From assembly GCA_947372535.1 (NCBI GenBank), contig CANBUA010000289.1, positions 1-5,539 of the forward strand: a DNA stretch of 5,539 bases, in the 5' to 3' direction. A program made the position numbers and the translations under genes. The notes beneath the pieces are model-generated. The model saw only the letters and a program-made list of their open reading frames with translations. It was not told the origin of the DNA and ran no database searches. This document shows, in pieces, positions 1 through 5,306 of the stretch. Each line of letters begins with the position of its first letter. Position 1 is the stretch's first letter. Origin of the DNA: Burkholderiales bacterium. Its GTDB lineage: Bacteria; Pseudomonadota; Gammaproteobacteria; Burkholderiales; Burkholderiaceae.

Positions 1-938
1 TCGTCATAACTCAGGTCCGTGCTCAGGCTTTCACTGTCGACCGAGCCGCTGGGATCCAGCGCCGAGGCCACGCCCGTGCTCACGCCCAGGTTGTTGCGAA
101 ACCGGTAAGCCGTGCGCCAACGCCAGTGATCGACCGCCAGGTCCAGGGCCGCGTCGACAAAGTGGCCTTCCAAGTTGATGCGCCCGGGCGCTAGCGAGGC
201 CTGGGTGTTGAACAATGGAAAATGGTCCCAGCCGGTCTGGGCATCGGCCTCGACCGTGCGGCGGGCGCCATTGGTCATGCCCAGGCGCAGGTAGGACGAC
301 ACGTCAACCTTGCCCCAGGTGCCCACATGCGAGAACCAGGTGTCGGCCGTCTCGAACGAGCCCAGGCGTGCGCCCACCTGGGTGGAAGGCGCCCCGCCTG
401 CAGCTTTCTGGATGATGTTGATGACCCCCGCGAAGGCATCGGCCCCATAGAGCGCCGATCCCGGTCCCCGGATGACCTCGATGCGCTCGACATGCTCCAG
501 CGGGAAGCCCCCCCAGCCACCACCGCGGTTGCCGGTGTAGACGGTGGTCAATGGCACGCCATTGAGCAGCACCAGTACCTGGGGATTGAAGCCCAGGTTG
601 ATGCCCCGAATGACATACACGGGCGCAAAGACCTGGGTTTCGCGGGCCACGTGCAAGCCAGGCACGGTCTCGAGCACCTGATCCAGGTCGGTCGCGCCCA
701 TGGCAGCGATGTCCAGCGCGGTGATGACAGTGGCCACCGCCGGAGCACGGCTGACAGCCTGACGCGAGCCGGTGGCGATGCTGACAAAAGACTTGTCGCC
801 ATACACCTGAGCGAGCTCTTCTTCGTCGCTGAGTTGAGCCTGGGCGGCATGAGCCGTTACCAGCAGGCAGGTCCCGATGGCCAGACAGCGCCATGACTGA
901 GGGCCGATCATGCGTTGAGCTTGCTTGTGTTGGGTCAT
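1..938 (-). CDS. TonB-dependent outer-membrane receptor, N-terminal part (cut by window edge)
   Basis: Outer-membrane receptor that would import a scarce ligand (siderophore, vitamin or other) using TonB energy; the ligand cannot be told. The frame is open for 312 codons to the left edge, so most of the beta-barrel is missing. From the ATG at 938, residues 14-34 form a signal peptide with a hydrophobic core (CLAIGTCLLVTA) and a probable cleavage site after AQA at 32-34. The plug domain spans roughly residues 50-185 and carries YVIRGI (108-113), VLLNGVP, ERIEVIRGPG and the hallmark RGPGSALYGADAFAGVINI (157-175). The first barrel strands follow (ARLGSFET and later). The ATG at 911 would give a shorter, more typical signal peptide, and an in-frame ATG at 1001 would extend the protein by 21 residues; none has a good Shine-Dalgarno. 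The 938 start overlaps the stop of a possible leader ORF. Family is sure, start less so. Confidence 0.93.
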   Translation of the reverse strand, partial: MTQHKQAQRMIGPQSWRCLAIGTCLLVTAHAAQAQLSDEEELAQVYGDKSFVSIATGSRQAVSRAPAVATVITALDIAAMGATDLDQVLETVPGLHVARETQVFAPVYVIRGINLGFNPQVLVLLNGVPLTTVYTGNRGGGWGGFPLEHVERIEVIRGPGSALYGADAFAGVINIIQKAAGGAPSTQVGARLGSFETADTWFSHVGTWGKVDVSSYLRLGMTNGARRTVEADAQTGWDHFPLFNTQASLAPGRINLEGHFVDAALDLAVDHWRWRTAYRFRNNLGVSTGVASALDPSGSVDSESLSTDLSYD

Positions 939-982
939 GAGGCATTGGCTTTCATGAAACAGGTGGATGTTGACCCAGCCAT
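935..982 (-). CDS. possible 15-codon leader ORF overlapping the receptor start
   Basis: The ORF reads MAGSTSTCFMKANAS and ends in TGA. It is preceded by GAGGAG (985-990 on the plus-strand numbering), the best ribosome-binding sequence in this intergenic region, although the spacing to its ATG is short. Its stop overlaps the receptor ATG at 938 as ATGA, the usual geometry for translational coupling. The receptor ATG itself has no visible Shine-Dalgarno, so ribosomes could arrive by termination-reinitiation. The peptide shows no known motif and no amino-acid run typical of attenuator leaders. It could equally be a chance ORF, because an in-frame extension of the receptor from the ATG at 1001 covers the same bases. 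Confidence 0.3.
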   Translation of the reverse strand: MAGSTSTCFMKANAS

Positions 983-1127
983 CGCTCCTCGATACCACCA
1001 TGAGGAAAACCAACGGAATATATACCGATTAGGTCATGCCGCCATTGGCAATCCACCCGCCTTGAAAGCTGCGTTGGCCGCATGAGACGTCCCCATTCCG
1101 CCTGGCCTCATCCGAGAATCCGCGATG
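939..1127 (-). promoter_or_regulatory. intergenic region upstream of the TonB receptor gene
   Basis: This 189-base gap lies between the end of the hydroxylase gene and the receptor start, both on the minus strand. The only AT-rich patch is at 1015-1030 and contains TATATT on the minus strand (1022 to 1017) as a possible -10 box, about 80 bases before the receptor ATG. No convincing -35 box sits at 16-18 bases from it. I see no Fur-box-like repeat. No GC-rich hairpin followed by a T-run was found that would end the hydroxylase transcript, so read-through into the receptor gene is possible. Confidence 0.3.
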
Positions 1128-2009
1128 TCAGATTTGTGCGTTTTGCGTGCCCTGGGCTGGCGTAGCGGCCTCGCGTTTGGCGGGGCGCCAACCAGGCGGC
1201 ATCAGCAGGTAGCCGACCACCGCTTTGAGGCTGCCCGCCTGGCGCAGGTCATGCCACAGGGCGATCCATTGATGGAACTCAATCCGAACAAAATTGTGGC
1301 TGTAGAGCGGTGTGGTCAGGCCATAACGGGGGGGCAGATCGGCCCGCTCGGGCACATAAGTGCCAAAGAGCCGATCGAAAATCACCAGCGTTCCGCCAAA
1401 GTTGGCATCGAGGTATTCAGGGTTACTGGCGTGGTGCACACGGTGAGCCGAGGGCGTGTTGAAGATGCCTTCCAGCCAGCCCAGCTTGGGCATCCAGGTG
1501 GTGTGGATCCAGAACTGGTAGAGCAAGTTGATCGTGAGCGTGATCATCACCAGTTGCGGCTCGAAGCCCAGCCACACCAGCGGCGTGAAAAACAGGAAAG
1601 TGCCCGTGAGCTTGCCGAACATGCCGATGCGGTAGGCCGTGGCCAGGTTCAAATCGTTGGGTGAATGATGCACCGCGTGGTTGCACCAGAACCAGCGCAC
1701 CCGGTGGGCAGCCCGGTGGTACCAGTAGTAGCAAAGCTCCTGTCCAAAAAACAGCAGCATGAAGCTGCCCAAGCCATCGAGCGACAGGTTGGTGATGCGG
1801 TGTGCATGGGCCCAATGGGTCACCGGGCTGGACAAAGCCAGCGGCACCCCAAAGTTGAAAATCAGCCGACCAAAGAGGTCGATCACCGACACACCCATGG
1901 CGCGCCAGTCATAGGTCTGACGCCGCGACAGAACCCAGGCCTCGACGAACGAGGCCAGGAGCAACAGCGGCGGGAAGATGATCAGCAGGAACTTCTCGAT
2001 GGGCGTCAT
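1128..2009 (-). CDS. fatty acid hydroxylase / sterol desaturase family membrane protein
   Basis: Integral-membrane di-iron oxygenase of the fatty acid hydroxylase superfamily (PF04116 type), which hydroxylates or desaturates lipid-like substrates; the substrate is not predictable here. From the ATG at 2009 it has 293 residues, normal for the family. The iron-binding histidine boxes are all present: H98-RAA-H102, H111-AV-H114-H115, H169 (IHTTW) and H189-RV-H192-H193. Hydrophobic segments cover about residues 6-27, 42-63, 80-97, 132-150 and 152-170. The C-terminus from about 275 is polar and Ala/Pro-rich. A GTG at 2036 would add nine residues, but it would lie only some 11 bases from the transcription start expected from the promoter at 2054-2082, so ATG 2009 is preferred; neither start has a clear Shine-Dalgarno. 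It is divergent from slyX. It could use the reductase encoded further right as electron donor, which is inference only. Confidence 0.92.
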   Translation of the reverse strand: MTPIEKFLLIIFPPLLLLASFVEAWVLSRRQTYDWRAMGVSVIDLFGRLIFNFGVPLALSSPVTHWAHAHRITNLSLDGLGSFMLLFFGQELCYYWYHRAAHRVRWFWCNHAVHHSPNDLNLATAYRIGMFGKLTGTFLFFTPLVWLGFEPQLVMITLTINLLYQFWIHTTWMPKLGWLEGIFNTPSAHRVHHASNPEYLDANFGGTLVIFDRLFGTYVPERADLPPRYGLTTPLYSHNFVRIEFHQWIALWHDLRQAGSLKAVVGYLLMPPGWRPAKREAATPAQGTQNAQI

Positions 2010-2053
2010 GAAAGCAGACAACAAACAAAGCAGCACGCAAGTTCAACCCACCA

Positions 2054-2082
2054 AGCATAAGGTGATGCTGGCCGCGTGTCAG
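2054..2082 (-). promoter_or_regulatory. sigma70-like promoter for the hydroxylase-family gene
   Basis: On the minus strand, CTGACA (2082 to 2077; five of six bases match TTGACA) is followed after exactly 17 bases by TATGCT (2059 to 2054; four of six match TATAAT, including the key first A and final T). Transcription would start near 2047, giving a leader of about 38 bases to the ATG at 2009. This is the best promoter-like pair in the window. It was found by eye, with no score computed. Confidence 0.5.
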
Positions 2083-2108
2083 CCCCATGAATGCACTCCC
2101 CTGGCAAC

Positions 2109-2126
2109 GCACATCGTGGGATGCGC
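2109..2126. repeat. small imperfect inverted repeat in the hydroxylase/slyX divergent region
   Basis: GCACATC (2109-2115) and GATGCGC (2120-2126) pair with one A/C mismatch around a 4-base centre GTGG. It lies between the promoter of the hydroxylase gene and the slyX start, so an operator or a weak RNA hairpin in the slyX leader are both possible. It could also be chance in GC-rich DNA. Confidence 0.25.
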
Positions 2127-2159
2127 TTAGCCCGGCCAAAACTGTCGTCCAATACCTGC

Positions 2160-2378
2160 ATGGAACAAGCCACGAACACCGAGCAGCGCCTGACGGACCT
2201 GGAGATCAAGGCCGGCTTCACCGAAGACCTGGTTGAGCACCTCAACCAGATCGTCTTTCGGCAGCAGGAACAGATCGACGCCTTGATGCGTGAAGTCGGA
2301 CAATTGCGCCAGCAAGGTGCCGAGAGCGCAGCCGGTGGTCCGCGCAGCCTGCTCGATGAGTTGCCGCCCCACTACTGA
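2160..2378 (+). CDS. slyX: SlyX family protein
   Basis: Small cytoplasmic protein of 72 residues, the usual SlyX size; its biochemical role is not established. After a short N-terminus (MEQATNTEQ) comes the conserved start of the coiled coil, QRLTDLEIKAGFTEDLVEHL. The heptad-rich helix runs from about residue 9 to 52 and includes LNQIVFRQQEQID and MREVGQLRQQ. A Gly/Ala linker leads to the family-typical tail RSLLDELPPHY. The ATG at 2160 is chosen because it gives the family N-terminus; an ATG at 2091 would add 23 residues with no resemblance to SlyX. No strong Shine-Dalgarno is visible for either start. The DUF427 gene follows 55 bases downstream on the same strand, so the two may be cotranscribed. 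Confidence 0.93.
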   Translation: MEQATNTEQRLTDLEIKAGFTEDLVEHLNQIVFRQQEQIDALMREVGQLRQQGAESAAGGPRSLLDELPPHY

Positions 2379-2433
2379 TGATGGTCCTTGGGCACGCTAG
2401 CATCGAACCTTCAACGCACAGGAGTTCAACGAC

Positions 2434-2715
2434 ATGAAAGCGATCTGGCAAGGCGTGGTGGTGGCAGAGAGCGACGACCTGGTCATCGTGGAAGGCAATC
2501 ACTACTTCCCCGAGGCCTCGCTCAAGCGCGAGTACACGACCTTCAGCAACCACCGCACAGGCTGTGCGTGGAAGGGCCAGGCGCATTACATGAGCCTGCT
2601 GGTCAATGGCGAGATGTTCCCGGACAGCATCTGGTTCTACCCTGAGCCCACGGAAGCGGCTCAGGAGATCAAGGGACGCGTGGCGTTCAAGGCCGGCGTC
2701 GAGATCGTCGATTGA
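2434..2715 (+). CDS. DUF427 family protein (PF04248)
   Basis: A 93-residue protein that corresponds to a single complete DUF427 domain; the family has no firmly established function, and database names implying nucleotidyltransferase activity should be treated as tentative. Recognised by the conserved order of ESDDLVIVEGNHYFP (residues 12-26), KREYTTFSNHRTGCAWKGQAHY with the C-W-K-G signature (44-47), the WFYPEP segment near 68-73 and the terminal AQEIKGRVAFKAGVEI. There is no signal peptide or membrane segment, so it is probably cytoplasmic. The start is well supported: AGGAG at 2420-2424 lies nine bases before the ATG. It follows slyX on the same strand. The next gene converges on it with only 13 bases between stop codons, and no terminator is seen there; an 8-base palindrome TGAGCTCA covers its stop codon. 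Confidence 0.92.
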   Translation: MKAIWQGVVVAESDDLVIVEGNHYFPEASLKREYTTFSNHRTGCAWKGQAHYMSLLVNGEMFPDSIWFYPEPTEAAQEIKGRVAFKAGVEIVD

Positions 2716-2728
2716 GCTCAGTCAGGCG

Positions 2729-3838
2729 TCAGGCCGACAGCACCACGCGGCATGACGCCGGGTATGCCGTGCACAGGTAAACCGCCTGGCCCAGGGCATT
2801 GCCGCTGACGTGGCCGTCCTGCAAGTGCAGCTTGCAGGTGCCGCACATGCCCTGACCGCAGCCGGCTTCCAGCACCAAACCGTGGTCGGTGGCCGCTTGC
2901 AGCAAGGTCTTGCCTTGGTCCTGCGCCGTCAGGGTGATGGTGGCATCGAGGTGCGGGAAGCACAACTCGGTGCCTTCAACCTGGAAGTCACAGCTCACTG
3001 CGGGCTCATCGGCTGCCACGAAACGCTCGCTGTGCACCCGAGCCATGTCCACGCCCAAGGCGCTCAGGTCGGCGATCATCTGCGTCATGAAACCGGTCGG
3101 GCCGCAAAGGTAGACATCGCGCTCGGCCAGGTCGGGGCAATGCTGGCGCAAGGTGTCGGCATTCAGCCGCGAGGCCTGGTCGTGCGAAGTCGATGCAGGC
3201 GCCGCGCTCAAAGCCGTCAGCACCTTCACGCCTGCCTGCCGCCAGTTTTGCAAGCTGTCTTGAAAAATGACATCGGCCGCTTCCCTGAACTGGGCCATCA
3301 CCTGGATGTCGGGCCGCTCGGCCACGGGCTGCTCCAGCAAGGCAGCAACCATGGAATGGCAGGGCGTGATGCCTGAGCCGGCACACAGGTAGAGCACCTT
3401 GGCCTGGCCTTCGTAGCAAAAGCGACCTTGCGGATGCCCGATGCGCAGGTTCATGCCGGCGCGCAGGTGCTGGTGCATCCAGTTCGAACCACGGCCCTGC
3501 GCGACGCGCTTGACCGTGATGCTCAAGCGCCCACGTGGCGCCTGGGAAACGCTGTAACGCCGGCGCACTTGCTCGCCCGCGATGGGCAGACTCACTTCGA
3601 CATGCTGACCCGGCTTGAAGCGGTGCCAATGCTGGTTCGGCCGCAGCACGAAGGTCTTGACGCCGGGCGCCTCGTCGATCACGCGCTCGACCTGGGCCTT
3701 GAGGTCATAGGTCCAGAGGAAACCATTGACCCGGCGATTGAAGTCGGTCATGGTGTTGCTGACCACGTAGTCCACCCACTGGGGGCCGATGCGGTCGAGC
3801 GCCCAGCGGTTGGCGCGGGCCAGCACGCGCTCAAGCAT
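2729..3838 (-). CDS. ferredoxin-NAD(P)H reductase with C-terminal 2Fe-2S domain, electron donor to the desaturase
   Basis: Flavin/iron-sulfur oxidoreductase of 369 residues that would pass electrons from NAD(P)H through FAD and a 2Fe-2S cluster to the desaturase encoded just upstream. Order of domains: an N-terminal helical extension (1-45) shared with desaturase-partner reductases; an FAD-binding barrel (about 46-140) with R94-Y95-S96; an NAD(P)-binding domain (about 146-268) with LCAGSGITP (151-159) and YLCGPTGFM (243-251); and a plant-type ferredoxin domain (about 285-369). The cluster ligands are C327, C332, C335 and C356, i.e. CX4CX2CX20C. The last spacing is shorter than the roughly 27-30 residues usual for such domains. 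The gene overlaps the desaturase by 8 bases (ATG inside the desaturase C-terminus), implying translational coupling; its own Shine-Dalgarno is weak. Close analogues by architecture and context are Rv3230c and Pseudomonas DesC. NADH versus NADPH preference cannot be read. Confidence 0.93.
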   Translation of the reverse strand: MLERVLARANRWALDRIGPQWVDYVVSNTMTDFNRRVNGFLWTYDLKAQVERVIDEAPGVKTFVLRPNQHWHRFKPGQHVEVSLPIAGEQVRRRYSVSQAPRGRLSITVKRVAQGRGSNWMHQHLRAGMNLRIGHPQGRFCYEGQAKVLYLCAGSGITPCHSMVAALLEQPVAERPDIQVMAQFREAADVIFQDSLQNWRQAGVKVLTALSAAPASTSHDQASRLNADTLRQHCPDLAERDVYLCGPTGFMTQMIADLSALGVDMARVHSERFVAADEPAVSCDFQVEGTELCFPHLDATITLTAQDQGKTLLQAATDHGLVLEAGCGQGMCGTCKLHLQDGHVSGNALGQAVYLCTAYPASCRVVLSA

Positions 3839-4994
3839 GGCTGGCAGCAGCCTTGGCCTGGCGTTCAGCCGGGGTGGGAAAGGAGTACTTCCACATCACC
3901 CCGAGGTAATTGAGGATGGCACGGCCCCAGTTGGGATTGCACTTGTAGGGCAGGCCATACTGCTGGCACACCGCCTTGACCTCGCGCGCCATGTCCGGGT
4001 AGTGACGCGATGGCACATCGGGAAAAAGGTGGTGCTCGACCTGGTAGTTCAGGTGCCCCCACAGGATGCTCATGCGGCGGCTGCCCTTGAAGTTCACCGA
4101 CGAATCCAGTTGCGACAAATACCAGTGGCCTTTGTGGGCCAGGGCCTCTTCGCTCTGCAAAGGCTCGGTCAAATGGGTGGCCTGGATGGTCAGGCTGATC
4201 CAGTAGTTGTTGATGACATCGGCCATCAGGTTACCCAGGAAGACCTTGAAAAAGCCAAAGCCGGTGACCAGCGCCAGCAAGGGGAACAGCAGGTATTCCT
4301 TGAACACCACGCGACCGATGGACAACCAGTTGCGGCGCTTGAGCGCCTCGACGGTCACGCCGGGGTGGGGCACCGGCGCATAGCCTTCGTTGCCCTGCGG
4401 GAAGGCGCGCTCACGGTAGGCATCCTTGAAGCCCATGTTCTGGTCGTTGAAGTTGTAGAGCATGGAGGGATAACCCACCAGCAGGTACAGCGGCATCTGC
4501 CAGCGGTGCATGGGGTTCCAGGGCGTGCGGTCGTTCATGCGCAGAATGCCGTGGTTCAGGTCCGGGTCCATCTCGTACACATTGGTGTGCACATGGTGCA
4601 GGCCGTTGTGCTCGCGCCGCCAGGCTTCCTCGTCCACCGGGGCTTTCCACTTGAAGTTATGCGAGTGGAACTGTGGGATCTCCGGGAAATAGTCGTATTG
4701 GCCGTGCAGCACGTTGTGGCCGATCTCGATGGACTCGAGGTTGCGGTGCAGCCACAGAAAACCCACACCCAGGCTGAAGGTGATGGGCTCCGGGCTGATC
4801 CACAGCAGGCCGCGGCCGATCAGCTCGGCCAGGCGAGACTTCAGGCGCAGGCCCTTGATGTAGGCCACATCCTCAGCACCCAGCTTGGCGCGGTAGCGTT
4901 GCTTGATGGCTTCAAATTCCGCTTCGATGCGGTCATACAGGGCGAGGCGCTCTGCCTGTTCATTGGCAGCGTGCTCAGCGGAGGAGATTTTCAT
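3831..4994 (-). CDS. membrane fatty acid (acyl) desaturase, DesA3-like
   Basis: Di-iron membrane enzyme that introduces a double bond into an acyl chain using O2 and electrons from its partner reductase. With the ATG at 4994 it has 387 residues. Histidine boxes: H93-NVL-H97 (GHNVLHGQYD), H129-NGL-H133-H134, a further H274 (QATHLTE) and the third box Q318-VE-H321-H322 within YQVEHHLFPDVPS. The motif set and the C-terminal YGLPY are typical of the acyl-CoA desaturase group containing M. tuberculosis DesA3. Hydrophobic stretches lie near 62-83, 168-180 and 234-268. Residues 5-40 are charged and helical. Starts at ATG 5057 (+21 residues) or TTG 5087 (+31) are open, but the added residues look non-homologous; no start has a clear Shine-Dalgarno, so the start is uncertain. 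Position of the double bond is inferred as probably delta-9 by family only; the Q in box three also occurs in front-end desaturases. Confidence 0.93.
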   Translation of the reverse strand: MKISSAEHAANEQAERLALYDRIEAEFEAIKQRYRAKLGAEDVAYIKGLRLKSRLAELIGRGLLWISPEPITFSLGVGFLWLHRNLESIEIGHNVLHGQYDYFPEIPQFHSHNFKWKAPVDEEAWRREHNGLHHVHTNVYEMDPDLNHGILRMNDRTPWNPMHRWQMPLYLLVGYPSMLYNFNDQNMGFKDAYRERAFPQGNEGYAPVPHPGVTVEALKRRNWLSIGRVVFKEYLLFPLLALVTGFGFFKVFLGNLMADVINNYWISLTIQATHLTEPLQSEEALAHKGHWYLSQLDSSVNFKGSRRMSILWGHLNYQVEHHLFPDVPSRHYPDMAREVKAVCQQYGLPYKCNPNWGRAILNYLGVMWKYSFPTPAERQAKAAASHA

Positions 4995-4995
4995 C

Positions 4996-5040
4996 AAAAA
5001 GCCCGAGGCTAGGGGGTCCGAAGACGCCAGACATTCGGGC
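4996..5040 (-). terminator. terminator-like hairpin just before the desaturase start (possible attenuator)
   Basis: Read on the minus strand, GCCCGA (5040 to 5035) pairs perfectly with TCGGGC (5006 to 5001), and the right arm runs straight into TTTTT (5000 to 4996) followed by G and the ATG at 4994. This is the layout of an intrinsic terminator, though the stem is only 6 pairs and the loop is long (28 bases). A competing stem CCGAA (5022 to 5018 on the right, TTCGG) with CCGAA (5038 to 5034) uses part of the same left arm, so the two folds exclude each other. If the gene starts at 5057 or 5087 instead, these bases are coding and the structure may be chance. Confidence 0.3.
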
Positions 5041-5098
5041 ACAACCGCGCAGCTCATCGGGGCCGCCAGGCAGCGGCGCCCGATCAATTCAGGGCGAG

Positions 5099-5104
5099 AT
5101 TATC
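5099..5104 (-). promoter_or_regulatory. possible -10 box of the desaturase operon
   Basis: GATAAT on the minus strand matches five of six bases of TATAAT and stands out in its GC-rich setting. No recognisable -35 box lies 16-18 bases upstream, so if real it would depend on an activator or an alternative -35 contact. Transcription would begin near 5092, about 98 bases before the ATG at 4994 and about 35 before the ATG at 5057. The box is therefore compatible with a leader that includes the hairpin at 4996-5040. Confidence 0.3.
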
Positions 5105-5216
5105 GTCGCTTGGCCAGGGCTCATGCGACAAAGAACGCCAATAAAGCCCGGCATGTCCATGCGTCAATCGGCGTAAAGAAGTGAAAAGCACAGGCAACAT
5201 CATTCCGAGTGCCTTG

Positions 5217-5242
5217 AATGACTGTCTTTCCACCGGGTCATT
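5217..5242. repeat. inverted repeat AATGAC-N14-GTCATT
   Basis: Perfect 6-base arms at 5217-5222 and 5237-5242 are separated by 14 bases, about 65 bases before the GST start. Centre-to-centre spacing is about 20 bases, close to two helical turns, which would suit a dimeric regulator. A second short pair, CATTC (5201-5205) with GAATG (5216-5220), overlaps its left arm. No regulator family is recognised from it and it may be chance. Confidence 0.25.
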
Positions 5243-5306
5243 GGCATCTCCCATAGGATGTACGCACTGCTTTTTAACCCTCGACTTCTCCCAACGAAGG
5301 ATCACC

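Larger units (their letters stand above)
4995..5306. other. divergent intergenic region between desaturase and GST genes
   Basis: This 312-base stretch separates two divergently transcribed genes. It holds the terminator-like hairpin at 4996-5040, a possible -10 box for the desaturase at 5099-5104, an inverted repeat at 5217-5242 and the GST ribosome-binding site at 5296-5301. The part from about 5105 to 5290 is less GC-rich than the surrounding genes. No RNA gene and no convincing additional protein is seen; the minus-strand frame 5084-5308 would start inside the GST gene and resembles nothing. No confident promoter pair for the GST gene could be picked. Confidence 0.6.

Noticed and set aside
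222..896. 224-codon open frame on the plus strand
   Set aside because: Antisense to the TonB receptor plug domain; no recognisable motif and no ribosome-binding site.
304..945. 213-codon minus-strand frame over the receptor region
   Set aside because: Same strand as the receptor but out of frame. The receptor frame gives a signal peptide and plug motifs, whereas this one gives only Arg/Gly/His-rich filler.
1043..1053. ATTG-N-CAAT palindrome in the receptor upstream region
   Set aside because: Too short, with a single central base, to be a hairpin or a convincing operator.
939..1127. Fur-type operator before the TonB receptor
   Set aside because: Looked for GATAAT-like repeats because such receptors are often iron-regulated; none of adequate match is present.
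1125..2060. Two consecutive plus-strand open frames (1125-1664 and 1665-2060)
   Set aside because: Both are antisense to the hydroxylase-family gene and show no domain features.
2810..3376. 188-codon plus-strand frame
   Set aside because: Antisense to the reductase, with no family resemblance; a codon-bias shadow.
3789..5012. 407-codon open frame on the plus strand
   Set aside because: It is antisense to the desaturase and the reductase 5' end, whose proteins carry full catalytic motifs. Its translation is low-complexity and rich in Val, Gln and His, as expected of an antisense shadow in GC-rich DNA.
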